A stretch of 64,000 nucleotides of DNA from a bacterium HR19 (GCA_002898315.1 BEHV01000008.1:1-64000); one strand, 5' to 3'; shown: positions 35,954 to 45,394, counted from the first letter of the stretch. The notes: generated by a model from the sequence alone, not told the origin. Translations and numbers: made by a program.

Positions 35954-37972
35954 TCATTTTTGTTTTGAAAGTGCTACCGCAAAAGTTATTCCAGCTCCGC
36001 TTTCCGATTTCCTCTTCACTTTCGGCAAAATAAGCTGTGAGTTCTCTCCCGCAGACAAAATAGCAGATGCCTCAGAAACAGAAGGAACACCAACATATTT
36101 TTCGGCAAAATGAGATGGATTCATGACAAGATGTGAAACACTCAAAAGTTCATCTCTCGTAAAAAACTGAAATTCAATACCGAACTCGTTTTCCATAAGC
36201 TTGGCAAACTTTACGAATTCAGGGTCATTCCTTTTCTTGTCAATTGTCGCTATCTTCTTCACACTGAAAAAAGACAAATTATTTTCTTTGAGAACCTCTT
36301 TCAGAAAGTTTTCAAATTCATAATGTTTTACACCTTCATCAAAACCTATACCCACACATAAGACACGCGGTCTATAAAAAACGCATGGGATTTTTATTTT
36401 TTCTTTATTCACTATTCTGTGAGTTATAAAGAGGCATGCCGAAAAATCGCTCTGCTTTTCTAAAAATTCTTTTTCTGAAAGTTCAACAACATTCGGCGGA
36501 AGCTTGAAAAACCTCTCCCCTGACTCCTGAACCAAAGCAACCCTCTCAAAATTCACAACCGCAGATGAAACCCTAACAAAAGTGTCGTGGTCTGCCTCCT
36601 GTTTCCACCCGAACTCACGCCCGAATATATCAACCGGAATCGTTCCTATCGAATCAGAAGCGGTTGTTATGACAGGAGTTGCCCCTATAATATGAGCTAT
36701 CTCTCTTGCGAGCTCATTCGCTCCACCAACATGACCCGATAGTAAGCTGATAACAAATCTTCCAGCATCATCTATCGCTAAAACCGCAGGGTCCTCTTCC
36801 TTTGACCTGATATGAGGAGCTATAATCCTCATGAAAGCTCCCACAGATATAACTCCGCAAATAGCATCATACCTTGAAAATATATCTCCTATAAGCTCTT
36901 TCAGATTCTTGAAGAAAGTAATAGATTTGAAATTTTCTATCTCCGATGAGCTATCTTTTTCAAACTCTGACTTAAACTTTTCAGAGACGAAAAAGTGCGT
37001 ATCAGCAAAATCTATCTTCTCCTTCAATTTTTTGAGAATTTCTATCCCTCCTTTCGTTATAGCTAAAAATGCTATGCCTTTTTTAAAGATAGATGAAAGA
37101 ACTTTTTTTCTCACATCATGAGAAATCTCAAAACCATAAGAACTCTCCTTTAACTCATCTGAAATCTTATCTTTTTTCTCAGAGAAAAACTTCCTTTGCT
37201 CAAAACTTTTTGCTTTCTGAACAATTTCTGAGTAATCATCTGAGTAGACAAAAGATCTTTTACCTCTTGCTGTAAAGACCTTTGAGACAATAAAGAGAGC
37301 ATGAGAAGTGATCCCCTCTTTCTTCGCTCTATCGCATATATCAGATAGAGTTCCAAAAATTATCTTCTCATCATCCCATGTCACCTTATAACACAGCGCA
37401 CAAGGAAAATCATAAGGATACCCAACATCAATAAGGTCATCTACTATATTTTTGAGCAAAGAAGCGGAGAGAAAAAAAATCAGGGTTGGCTTCTGCTTAG
37501 CTATCTCTTTTATATCCTCAGGAACCGGCGTCTTTCCCGGATACCTCGTTATAACAACTGTCTGAGTGACATCTGGGACTGTGAATTCTGTTTTAAGACG
37601 ACTCGCACAGGCAAGAAAAGATGAAACCCCCGGAACAATCTCAAAGTCAATGCCGTAGCTCTCAAGAACTTCCATCTGCTCTTTTATTGAGCCGAATATA
37701 GAAGGGTCTCCGTCATGCAGACGCACAACTAACTTCCCTTCCCTGTAAAACTCACGCATCAGCTCACATATTTCTTCAACAGTTCTGCCATGAGAATCAA
37801 TCTTATGAGCATTTTTTGCAAAATCTAAAATCTCTCTGTTTATCAGAGAGCCGGTATAAATTACAACATCTGCATTTTTGAGAACTTCATAAGCCCTCAG
37901 TGTTATAAGATATGGGTCTCCCGGTCCAGCTCCAACAAAGTAAATCTTCCCTTCTTTTTGATTCTGGCTCAT
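35954..37972 (-). CDS. Fused cobalt-precorrin-4 methyltransferase and cobalamin biosynthesis protein CbiG
   Basis: Two enzymes of the anaerobic corrin pathway in one 672-aa chain. The N-terminal SAM-dependent methyltransferase (about 10-260; YFVGAGPGDPYLITLRAYEVL, HDGDPSIFGSI, EIVPGVSSF) is CbiF/CobM, which methylates C11. The rest is CbiG, which opens the delta-lactone ring: an N-terminal GIAFLAITKGGIEILKKL segment, the core YDAICGVISVGAFMRIIAPHI with SLLSGHVGGANELA, and the C-terminal CVGIGFDEGVKHYEF and PSVSEASAILSAG. The frame extends upstream to 38086, but the ATG at 37972 (MSQNQKEGK) fits the family start and avoids overlap with the previous gene. Downstream of two Fe-S scaffold-like genes. 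Confidence 0.92.
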   Translation of the reverse strand: MSQNQKEGKIYFVGAGPGDPYLITLRAYEVLKNADVVIYTGSLINREILDFAKNAHKIDSHGRTVEEICELMREFYREGKLVVRLHDGDPSIFGSIKEQMEVLESYGIDFEIVPGVSSFLACASRLKTEFTVPDVTQTVVITRYPGKTPVPEDIKEIAKQKPTLIFFLSASLLKNIVDDLIDVGYPYDFPCALCYKVTWDDEKIIFGTLSDICDRAKKEGITSHALFIVSKVFTARGKRSFVYSDDYSEIVQKAKSFEQRKFFSEKKDKISDELKESSYGFEISHDVRKKVLSSIFKKGIAFLAITKGGIEILKKLKEKIDFADTHFFVSEKFKSEFEKDSSSEIENFKSITFFKNLKELIGDIFSRYDAICGVISVGAFMRIIAPHIRSKEEDPAVLAIDDAGRFVISLLSGHVGGANELAREIAHIIGATPVITTASDSIGTIPVDIFGREFGWKQEADHDTFVRVSSAVVNFERVALVQESGERFFKLPPNVVELSEKEFLEKQSDFSACLFITHRIVNKEKIKIPCVFYRPRVLCVGIGFDEGVKHYEFENFLKEVLKENNLSFFSVKKIATIDKKRNDPEFVKFAKLMENEFGIEFQFFTRDELLSVSHLVMNPSHFAEKYVGVPSVSEASAILSAGENSQLILPKVKRKSESGAGITFAVALSKQK

Positions 37973-38018
37973 CTCAAAATAATTAAAGGCAAAACCTTCC
38001 GGAATAGTTTTTACCTGA

Positions 38019-38555
38019 TTACATTTTTGGGTTTTGGATTTTCTGAGCTGTTTTTGGAGCGAGTTTGAATCCGAAATTCGGTTCAACCGGCTTTTCAGCT
38101 GGTTCCACCTTCTTTATCCACGGGATATGGTCAGAGAGTATTCTTTTCACTCCCGCTTTCATAGTAGCGACAGCAGATGGACAAAGCGCACAAGCTCCCT
38201 TCAAAGATACAACCACTAAACCATCAACTTCGTCTATCGTTTTTACCTCAATATCTCCTCCGTGCGACCTTATGTATTCTCCTACTCTGCTCATAACATG
38301 CTCAATCTCTTTTTCGGGAGAGTCAAAAAACCCTATATCTTTTCCGTAGATTTTCTCCCTTATGAATGATTCAAGCTTTGAAAAAGCTTCGTTTTTCTCT
38401 CTATTTGCATTGAACCTGACACCGAAGAAAATCTTCTCTTTTTGCTCATCTACAACATATATTTTTTCAACAAAATTGAAATTTTTCAGAATATCTGCAA
38501 GCACATGGGAGTATTTCTCATTGAGAATTTCTCGCAGAGGTTTTATAAGTGGCAT
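38019..38555 (-). CDS. NifU C-terminal-domain Fe-S scaffold-like protein
   Basis: 178 aa. Residues about 85-155 form a NifU C-terminal domain: VGEYIRSHGGDIEVKTIDEVDGLVVVSLKG followed by ACALCPSA with the Cys-x-x-Cys pair that holds a transient [4Fe-4S] cluster. The N-terminal 80 residues are an unassigned alpha/beta segment, and the C-terminus is a short Pro/Lys-rich tail. It probably passes clusters to apo-proteins. A second small Cys-rich gene lies upstream on the same strand, and the CbiF-CbiG fusion follows within 50 bp. Confidence 0.82.
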   Translation of the reverse strand: MPLIKPLREILNEKYSHVLADILKNFNFVEKIYVVDEQKEKIFFGVRFNANREKNEAFSKLESFIREKIYGKDIGFFDSPEKEIEHVMSRVGEYIRSHGGDIEVKTIDEVDGLVVVSLKGACALCPSAVATMKAGVKRILSDHIPWIKKVEPAEKPVEPNFGFKLAPKTAQKIQNPKM

Positions 38556-38610
38556 AATAAATTTGGCTCCAAAAATTTTTTCCCTTACATATCAAATTTT
38601 TCTTTTCAAT

Positions 38611-38934
38611 TCAGTTCTCATTCCAGAGTTTCAAGAAGTCATCTGGCGGGATTTCAGCAAGTCCGACGACTCTTTTTATTTCTGGAAACTCGTAAGCAAG
38701 TTCGTTCGCTATGAGTTGGGCAATCTGATTTGCAGCACAACCGCAGAAAGGAGAGCATCCAACCCCATCTCCGAGAGCTAATCCCAAAACAAGAGTTCCT
38801 GTCTCCTCATCAAAATCTTTAACCCAGACAACAACATCTTCTATCTGCGGGCTCGCCTTGATTCTCGGTCTTATATCAGAAAGAATATAGCTGTTAAACT
38901 TTTCTACCTTCTCGTTTAAGCTTTTCTCCTTCAT
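38611..38934 (-). CDS. Small Cys-rich protein, NifU/MIP18-like
   Basis: 107 aa with a strong GGGGAGGTAAAAG before the ATG. A beta strand pair (DVVVWVKDFDEETGTLVLGLALGDG) is followed by VGCSPFCGCAANQIAQLIA, a Cys-x3-Cys-x-Cys cluster, and a helix-strand-helix end. The layout is like a NifU C-terminal or DUF59/MIP18 domain with altered Cys spacing. An Fe-S carrier role is inferred from this and from the adjacent NifU-type gene 56 bp downstream. Family assignment is tentative. Confidence 0.6.
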   Translation of the reverse strand: MKEKSLNEKVEKFNSYILSDIRPRIKASPQIEDVVVWVKDFDEETGTLVLGLALGDGVGCSPFCGCAANQIAQLIANELAYEFPEIKRVVGLAEIPPDDFLKLWNEN

Positions 38935-39180
38935 ACCCTTTTACCTCCCCTTTGTTATTCATTTTAAATTAGTAATTTTTTTTATAAAAGAAGTTTTTTC
39001 AAAACGAATGGCTTTCTCAATTGAAATTGCGTGCTGTAATGAGAGAAAATCTCTTGCTCATCTCAAACAAGCAGGTAAAAGCGAGCTTTTGGACAAAAAT
39101 TATTTCAAAAAACCAAAAAATTTTACTCATTTTTTCTTAAATATTTTCACTTATTTTTAAACTTATAATTATATAAAGAG

Positions 39181-39927
39181 ATGAGCGAGATAGAGAAGAA
39201 AAGAGAGATGAGCGGGCTTCAAGAAAGGTTGAGAATGTTCGAAGAATTCAGAATCGCAAAAAACAAAATCCTCTCACAAGATGACTTCATGGAAGTCACC
39301 ATAAAAGACAAAAAAACAGGAGAAATAAAAAAGAAAAAAATGCTCCTCAAATCAGGTTGGAGAAAAATAAAACTCTTTTTCGGAATATCAAGCGAAATTC
39401 TGGAAATAAAAAGAGAGAAAGACGGAGATAAAATAATATACATGTGTAAAGCGAGGGTTTCCGCTCCATCTGGAATGTCCGCAGAAGCAGTTGGAATATG
39501 CTCATCTGACGAACCGGGAAAATCAAACATGCCTGAATATATCCTCTCATCAATAGCTCAAACAAGGGCTATAAATAAAGCGATCGCAGACCTCGTCGGA
39601 GCCGACTTTGACGAAGAAATAGATATAGAAAAACTCTCCGAAGAAGATTTAGACATCTCACACATAGAACCCCACTCAAAATCCGAAAAAGCCCTACCAT
39701 CAGATAAAACAAAACTCGTCTCACTCATATTTGGCATGATACACGAGATAGAAGGGAAAATATCTAGAACCGAAATATTCTCAAAAATAAAAGATTCGCT
39801 CGGAATACCAAAAGACCAGAACATAAAAATAACTCAACTTGATATAGACCAGCTCAAAAAAGTTGAATCAATCCTCAGGTCAGAAATACAGAACTTAAAG
39901 GCAAAAGAAACCGAAAACTTCTTCTGA
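39181..39927 (+). CDS. Rad52/ERF-like single-strand-annealing family candidate
   Basis: 248 aa, no signal peptide. The central part (about 55-150) has LKSGWRKIKLFFGISSEI, then KARVSAPSGMSAEAVGICSSDE and a SSIAQTRAINKAIADLVGADFDEE helix. I have seen this Gly-Trp-Arg-Lys ... T-R-A-x-N-R/K-A-I layout in uncharacterised archaeal and bacterial proteins, and it resembles Rad52/ERF-type annealing proteins (a beta-sheet plus a Thr-x-Ala helix). The C-terminal 80 residues are helical and charged, perhaps for partner binding. No recombinase or nuclease gene is adjacent. Assignment is a hypothesis. Confidence 0.55.
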   Translation: MSEIEKKREMSGLQERLRMFEEFRIAKNKILSQDDFMEVTIKDKKTGEIKKKKMLLKSGWRKIKLFFGISSEILEIKREKDGDKIIYMCKARVSAPSGMSAEAVGICSSDEPGKSNMPEYILSSIAQTRAINKAIADLVGADFDEEIDIEKLSEEDLDISHIEPHSKSEKALPSDKTKLVSLIFGMIHEIEGKISRTEIFSKIKDSLGIPKDQNIKITQLDIDQLKKVESILRSEIQNLKAKETENFF

Positions 39928-39984
39928 TAAAGCGGTGAGAAAACCTCCAGCAAGCTGAAAAAATAAAAAATCTACTATTAAGAT

Positions 39985-39990
39985 TAAGAT
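39985..39990 (+). promoter_or_regulatory. Candidate -10 element (TAAGAT) 6 nt before the ATG at 39997
   Basis: A tandem TTAAGATTAAGAT precedes AAAAAT and the ATG. No Shine-Dalgarno is present, so the start is probably leaderless. Confidence 0.4.
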
Positions 39991-39996
39991 AAAAAT

Positions 39997-41367
39997 ATGG
40001 GTGTATCTGTATTCAAAACTTTAAGGTCAAAAACAGCAAAAACCATATATGTAATTTTAGCAGCCGCTTTCTTCATAGGGTTCGGAATACTCTCCTCTCT
40101 CTCACCAAAAAGCTCAATCGGAAGCATAAAAATATCGGGAGAAAAGGTGCTCCAAGATGAGTTCCTCCTCCTGATGAAAGAACTTGAAAGAACAGATAGC
40201 GAAATCTCAAAAGAAGAAATAGAAAACCAGGCATTTGAAACACTCATCGCAAGAAAAATAATATCAAAAGAAATTGAAAACTGGGGGTTAAAACTATCTC
40301 GCGAAGAGCTACTTGCCATGCTCGGCTCACAAGCAGGTATATCAACAAGAAGAGATTACATCAACTTTTTGAGAAGCCAAGGAGTAACTCAAAAGTCATT
40401 TGAAAATTACATCAGAGATTCTTACAATCTCTCAAAATTCCAAGATATAATCGTAAGAGTTGAAACATCGGGAGAGTTAGATGAGTTTCAGGATTACCTC
40501 TCCCGCGCACTCGGAATAAGGTATGTCACAATAGCAGAAATAGATAAATCAAAATTCAAAATTGATGTAAATCAGAAAGAAATTGAAAGATATTACATTC
40601 TCAACCGAAGCGAATTCAAAATAGGTGAAAAAAGAGAAATATGGATAGCAAAATTTGATACAGAAGAAAAAGCAAAATCATTCTTCGGAATTCAAAGGTC
40701 GTTTTCTGATTTCTCTGACTTTGAGAGCTCCGCAACAGGAATCGGTGGCAGAGCAACAAGTGTAATACTCGGCAAAGAAGCGGGGACACAGAATCCAACA
40801 TTCGCTCCATTTTTCGCCGAGACAGCAACAGAAGGAGTCCTCACCCCACCCATAAATGTCGGAAATGAGTGGTGGGTCGTAAAAATACACAAAATATATC
40901 CAGAAAGAATCGCAGAACTCAAAGAAGCCGAAAGTAAAATAAGAGAAAAAATCATCGCTCAGAAAGTTTTCATCAAAGTCAAAGAAATAATTGATAACCA
41001 AAAAGATAAAATAAAATCACAAGATGACTTCAAAAAAACCTTCTCCCCATACTCCTTATCAATATATGAAGAAACATTCCTCCCTTATCTTGAAGCATAC
41101 CCAAAAGTTGAGTTTCAACCAGAACTGAGCTCAGCCCTTATATCAAAAGAAGAAAACTTCGTCTTTCCAAAACCCATAGAAAACAAGGGAAACATTTTTG
41201 TTGTTTTTGTAGGAAAAATCCTTCCAGACCCCACCAAAATCTCCGATTTCTTTATATTTGATATACAGAGAAACTTCCAGAGCATCATAGTAAGAGAAAT
41301 GCCAAGTATGAAGATAGAGCCGAGGTCTAAACAAGAAGCCATAAAAAAACTCCTCGGAAACAGGTGA
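39997..41367 (+). CDS. SurA/PpiD-like membrane-anchored periplasmic folding factor
   Basis: 456 aa. The N-terminus (MGVSVFKTLRSKTAKTIYVILAAAFFIGFGIL) is a PpiD-type membrane anchor. A SurA N-terminal helical module follows (DEFLLLMKELERTDSEISKEEIENQAFETLIARKII, then RRDYINFLRSQGVTQKSFENYIRD). Residues about 200-310 align in order with a parvulin (PPIC) domain, but I do not see its catalytic motifs clearly, so it may act as a chaperone and not as an isomerase. The likely role is folding of outer-membrane proteins and lipoproteins. Confidence 0.75.
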   Translation: MGVSVFKTLRSKTAKTIYVILAAAFFIGFGILSSLSPKSSIGSIKISGEKVLQDEFLLLMKELERTDSEISKEEIENQAFETLIARKIISKEIENWGLKLSREELLAMLGSQAGISTRRDYINFLRSQGVTQKSFENYIRDSYNLSKFQDIIVRVETSGELDEFQDYLSRALGIRYVTIAEIDKSKFKIDVNQKEIERYYILNRSEFKIGEKREIWIAKFDTEEKAKSFFGIQRSFSDFSDFESSATGIGGRATSVILGKEAGTQNPTFAPFFAETATEGVLTPPINVGNEWWVVKIHKIYPERIAELKEAESKIREKIIAQKVFIKVKEIIDNQKDKIKSQDDFKKTFSPYSLSIYEETFLPYLEAYPKVEFQPELSSALISKEENFVFPKPIENKGNIFVVFVGKILPDPTKISDFFIFDIQRNFQSIIVREMPSMKIEPRSKQEAIKKLLGNR

Positions 41368-41397
41368 AAGAAGAAACTCCAAAACATAATTCAGAAA

Positions 41398-42426
41398 ATG
41401 TCTTCTCTTGAAGAGAGATTCCGTAGAGCTATTAAAGTAGCCAGAGAAGGATTATCAGAACTATACCCCTCGTGTGCGTTGGCCATGGGAGATAAATTGA
41501 AATATCTTGAAGAATATCTCACACAAAATAGGGAGCCAGCTCTTTTTGATATAGCATCTTTGACCAAACCTCTCGCAACACTCCCTATACTTATTGAAAA
41601 CAAGATAAACATTGGAAGCAAAATCTACGATTTTTTAACCAGAGATGAAATACAAGATTCTGAAAAGAAAAAAATCAAAATAGTTCACATCCTTGAACAC
41701 AAAGCAGGATTTCAAGCTCATATACCACTCTTTGAAGAAATAGAGAAAAACTTCCCAATTCTACAAGCTGATGATAAAAACTTCTTCTACCTTGAAGAAA
41801 GCACCAAAGCCAGAATAAGAGAAAAGATGATAGAGCTTGCGTCTGAATCAAACCTATGTGGAAATGTGGAAGAAAAAACACTCTACAGCGACATAGGTTT
41901 TATATGCCTTACTGGATTCATAGAAAAATACCTTTCAAAAAAACTACTTCAAATCTTTGAAGAAGTGAAGAAAAAACTTTCTCTTGAAAATATATACTTT
42001 TACAACTACACTCCGGAAAAAGAAAAAATAGTAAAAACATACCACTACCACAGAGTCCACGACGAAAACTCATTTTATATGGATTCTTTATCTTTACACG
42101 CTGGACTTGTATCAGACCTGAAATCAATTTCAACCCTATGCACATACTTCCTCAACAAGATAAACTTTGAAGATGGGAGAAAAAAAATTGAAAGCGGGGA
42201 GAGATTTTTTCTTGGATTTGACTCATTCATAGTACAAAACAAAATACTTTTTGGACATCTTGGATTTACAGGGTGCGGTTTCTGGATTGTTCCCGAAAGA
42301 AAAGAGTTCTGTATTTTCCTCTCAAACAGAGTTTTTCCCTCAAAAGGAAGATACGCTGAAAAACCTCCAGAAAAATTTTTAAAACTCCGAAAAAGAATTT
42401 GGGAAATATTTTCAGATTCGGATTGA
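41398..42426 (+). CDS. Beta-lactamase-fold serine hydrolase (class C / penicillin-binding type)
   Basis: 342 aa. The Ser-x-x-Lys motif is SLTK (Ser54, Lys57) in FDIASLTKPLAT, the second motif is YSDIGF in place of Tyr-x-Asn, and a third element is GHLGFTGCGFWI. The helix before it has ILEHKAGFQAHIPLF, like HLLTHTSGLP in the family. No signal peptide is evident, so it may be a cytoplasmic esterase or peptidase, not a true beta-lactamase. The gene begins 30 bp after the SurA-like gene. Confidence 0.85.
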   Translation: MSSLEERFRRAIKVAREGLSELYPSCALAMGDKLKYLEEYLTQNREPALFDIASLTKPLATLPILIENKINIGSKIYDFLTRDEIQDSEKKKIKIVHILEHKAGFQAHIPLFEEIEKNFPILQADDKNFFYLEESTKARIREKMIELASESNLCGNVEEKTLYSDIGFICLTGFIEKYLSKKLLQIFEEVKKKLSLENIYFYNYTPEKEKIVKTYHYHRVHDENSFYMDSLSLHAGLVSDLKSISTLCTYFLNKINFEDGRKKIESGERFFLGFDSFIVQNKILFGHLGFTGCGFWIVPERKEFCIFLSNRVFPSKGRYAEKPPEKFLKLRKRIWEIFSDSD

Positions 42427-42460
42427 TAAACTAAATTTACACAAAAGGAGGATACTGAAA

Positions 42461-43183
42461 ATGAGCATACTCAACATTACCGCTCTGGTCATAACTTTGA
42501 GCGGACTTGAAATAATGAAAAAGGTTGATTCTCAACCTCTACCGCAAAGTTCAATAAGCACAGTAAAAATGATAATAAGCAAAGGAGGAGACACAAGAGA
42601 AAGAAAAATCATAATATACACCAAACGGGAAGGAGATAAAAGATTTTCCGCTACAAAATTTTTAGAACCAGCAGATGTGAAAGACACCGAATTTCTCCAA
42701 ATATCTGATGAAAAAGGAGAAACAAATCAGTGGCTTTATCTTCCTTCACTCAAAAGGTCAAGAAGAATAGCAGGAGCTCAAAAGAAAACATCTTTTATGG
42801 GAAGTGAAATCACATACGAAGATATGGAAAGAAAAATTCCAGAAGAATACAACCACAACATAATAAGCGAAGACGAAAAAATGTATGTAATAGAATCTAC
42901 ACCCATCAAAGATAAAGATTCTCAGTACTCAAAGGCGGTATTCTACATAAGAAAAGAAGATTTAGCAGTAATCAAAACAGAACTTTACGATAAAAACGGC
43001 AAAAAGATAAAAGTGATTGAAAACGAAGTGAAAAAAATTGAAAATAAATACAACATACCTATAAAAACCACCGTCAAAAACCTTGAAAATGGGAACTACA
43101 CAGAAATGATAGTAGAAGAGATAAAGGTTGATATTCCCGTAGATAAAAAAATATTCTCACCCGACTTTCTCGGTCAGTGGTAA
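42461..43183 (+). CDS. LolA-like outer-membrane lipoprotein-sorting family protein
   Basis: 240 aa with AAAGGAGGATACTG before the ATG. The N-terminus is a hydrophobic signal (about residues 2-15). The domain shows the LolA-like beta half-barrel: MIISKGGDTRERKIIIYTKREGDKR, FLQISDEKGETNQWLYLPSLKRSRRIAGAQKKTSFMGSEITYEDM, and AVFYIRKEDLAVIKTELYD. This subfamily normally lies beside an RND (MMPL) exporter and a barrel protein, forming lipid or hydrophobic-compound export systems. Here only the barrel-like gene at 43262 is present. Likely periplasmic carrier. Confidence 0.85.
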   Translation: MSILNITALVITLSGLEIMKKVDSQPLPQSSISTVKMIISKGGDTRERKIIIYTKREGDKRFSATKFLEPADVKDTEFLQISDEKGETNQWLYLPSLKRSRRIAGAQKKTSFMGSEITYEDMERKIPEEYNHNIISEDEKMYVIESTPIKDKDSQYSKAVFYIRKEDLAVIKTELYDKNGKKIKVIENEVKKIENKYNIPIKTTVKNLENGNYTEMIVEEIKVDIPVDKKIFSPDFLGQW

Positions 43184-43261
43184 AATTCAAAACCTCAACA
43201 AAAACAAAAAATCTAAAAAATAAAAACGATAATCAAAACCCTAAAAATAATAAGGTAATCA

Positions 43262-44692
43262 ATGGCAATAAAGGGCAGAAAGATAAAAAATAGCTTCAGA
43301 ATTTCTCTTATAGTGATGATGAGTGTTCTATTTTGTCAAGGCATAGCAAAAGCCCAAACACTCTACTCCCTCACAAGAATATTTTTAGACATACAAAAGC
43401 AAAATCAATTTGAAGATTTAGCAGAAGTAAAAGAACGCCTTTTCCTTGAATCCAAATATACAAAAGATAAATACTCAATATTATTTTCGGGAAAGATAGA
43501 CCTGAACTACTTTTACGGCGGATTCCCAAGATTTCAAGGTTTATTTGACCTCCACGAAATCTATCTTTCTTCATCTCTTAAAAATGCGAGCATATCTTTT
43601 GGGAGAAAAATCGTAAGTTTAGGAATAGTAGATAACTCACCCTACGATGTCATAAGCAGACCGGATTTCCGTGAAGGTTTTTTCAATCTGACCGACCCAA
43701 ACTTTCTCAAAACCCCGGGAATAATTCTTGATTCAATAATGTTTATCGGAAGCTCAACTTTGAGAATAATTTATGAGCCATTCTTCACACCCCCGCTCTT
43801 TTACGATATAAAAAGCGACTGGGCTATAATGAGCTGGAACTTCCTCAACTCTGCTTTTGAGGGAGATAAAAATTCGGAACAACTCAAAAATGTTTTAGAT
43901 GGTCAGTTTTCACCTGTCGTAAAAAATTATCCAGCAAGAATTGAAGACGCACTGAAAAGCTTTGGACTTGGACTTTACTTCTCCTCTAAATACGAAAACC
44001 TACAACTCGCACTCTTGGGATATACCGGATACAGCATTTTTCCCATGCCTTTTTTTGATTCTCTTTTTCTGCAAGAACTTGAACGCATGCCAGGAACACC
44101 AGAAGAAAAATTATCAAACATATCAGCAGCAGAAATACTTGAACCTGCTTCAAGAGGTGAAAGCTTCCTGAAACTTGAACCAAGAAGGTATCACATCATA
44201 GGCGGTGGTTGGTCGTATGAGATAGCAAACTTTCTCCTGAAAAATGACTTGGCTCTATACCTTATGGCAGACCTCCCAGATGAAAACCTCAACATAAGAG
44301 AGTTCTCACTCCTTTCATTTGCACTTGACACAGAAAGAGAGATAATACCAAATCTCATCATTATACCAAGCATAAGAGGAATAATAAACTTCTCACCCCA
44401 AAACATAATACTTATAAAGAAAAGAAATATCTTCCCTTCACTTGCCATACGATACGAGTTCTATATAAAGAACTATTCTTTTTCTTTCACAGGAAACCTA
44501 TCTTCTGATGTCCCTCTTGAAATACCCTTATCAATAAGAAGCTTTTTCTCCTTCATCTCTGCGGTATGGAAGCCAAGCGATTCAATAGAATTATCAGGTG
44601 GAGCAATAATACTCGGTGGAAAAGACATATCTATATTCGGATTCTTCAAAAATAACTCCGCAATATTTATATCATCAAAAATTTTCTTCTGA
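43262..44692 (+). CDS. Predicted outer-membrane beta-barrel protein
   Basis: 476 aa. A signal peptide ends at GIAKAQ (about residue 32). The mature part is rich in alternating hydrophobic strands (YSILFSGKIDLNYFYG, ASISFGRKIVSLG, LAIRYEFYIKNYSFSFTG) and ends in SSKIFF, with the terminal Phe typical of barrels recognised by BamA. It lies 78 bp downstream of the LolA-like gene, and that pairing is seen with DUF1302-like barrels in export systems. Specific family is not recognised. Confidence 0.72.
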   Translation: MAIKGRKIKNSFRISLIVMMSVLFCQGIAKAQTLYSLTRIFLDIQKQNQFEDLAEVKERLFLESKYTKDKYSILFSGKIDLNYFYGGFPRFQGLFDLHEIYLSSSLKNASISFGRKIVSLGIVDNSPYDVISRPDFREGFFNLTDPNFLKTPGIILDSIMFIGSSTLRIIYEPFFTPPLFYDIKSDWAIMSWNFLNSAFEGDKNSEQLKNVLDGQFSPVVKNYPARIEDALKSFGLGLYFSSKYENLQLALLGYTGYSIFPMPFFDSLFLQELERMPGTPEEKLSNISAAEILEPASRGESFLKLEPRRYHIIGGGWSYEIANFLLKNDLALYLMADLPDENLNIREFSLLSFALDTEREIIPNLIIIPSIRGIINFSPQNIILIKKRNIFPSLAIRYEFYIKNYSFSFTGNLSSDVPLEIPLSIRSFFSFISAVWKPSDSIELSGGAIILGGKDISIFGFFKNNSAIFISSKIFF

Positions 44693-44750
44693 AAAGCAAA
44701 TCCCTTAACAAAAAGATAAACAAAAATAAATCAAAGTAAAAAGAGCGAAT

Positions 44751-44756
44751 TAAACT
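44751..44756 (+). promoter_or_regulatory. Candidate -10 element (TAAACT) 8 nt before the ATG at 44765
   Basis: TAAACT, eight bases, ATG, with no ribosome site. Confidence 0.3.
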
Positions 44757-44764
44757 GAATTTTT

Positions 44765-45394
44765 ATGAGCAGAGATACATTTTTGAAAATCATCTCTATT
44801 ATCTTCGCTTCATCAATAACCATATTTTCATCTCTGACCTTCAAAAGAGAAATATCAACAAAATACAGAGTAAAAGTAGAAAGCATATCTGAAAACATAA
44901 TTTTATCTCCCGATTCAACAAGATATGTGGAAGTGAATCTGGAATGCCCACATCTCATAAGCGAAAACCTATTGAAAAGTCCAAAAGAAATAAAGATAAA
45001 CCTGAAAGGAGAAAGGTATTCATCAGTTCAAATTGATGTAGACGAAATCAAAATAGATAAACCCGCACTATGCAAAATCAAAGAGATAAACCCAAAAACA
45101 ATATACCTGAACCTAGAAAGAAAAATCTCAAAAGAACTTGAAGTCATACCAGATATTGTAGGAAGAGTAGATGATAAGTACTCGGTATCGGTAACCGTAG
45201 TTCCAAAATATGTTAAAGCAGTGGGACCAGAAAATGAACTCAAAGGTAAAAACAAGGCATACACAGAAATGATAGATATACAAGGGAAAACCCAAGATTT
45301 CTCGCTTGAAGTCCCTCTCTATAAAATAAATAACAGTGTGGATTTCTTCCCTCAAACAGTAACTGTCTTCATAAAAATAAGAGAGAAAGAATAA
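44765..45394 (+). CDS. YbbR-like domain protein
   Basis: 209 aa. A membrane anchor at the N-terminus (FLKIISIIFASSITIFSSL) is followed by extracytoplasmic beta-strand domains of YbbR type: one around YRVKVESISENIILSPDSTRYVEVNLE and another around SVSVTVVPKYVKAVGPENELKGKNKAYTEMIDIQGKT, which matches the usual YbbR closing strands. YbbR proteins (CdaR) often regulate a diadenylate cyclase, but no cdaA or glmM gene is adjacent. Confidence 0.78.
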   Translation: MSRDTFLKIISIIFASSITIFSSLTFKREISTKYRVKVESISENIILSPDSTRYVEVNLECPHLISENLLKSPKEIKINLKGERYSSVQIDVDEIKIDKPALCKIKEINPKTIYLNLERKISKELEVIPDIVGRVDDKYSVSVTVVPKYVKAVGPENELKGKNKAYTEMIDIQGKTQDFSLEVPLYKINNSVDFFPQTVTVFIKIREKE

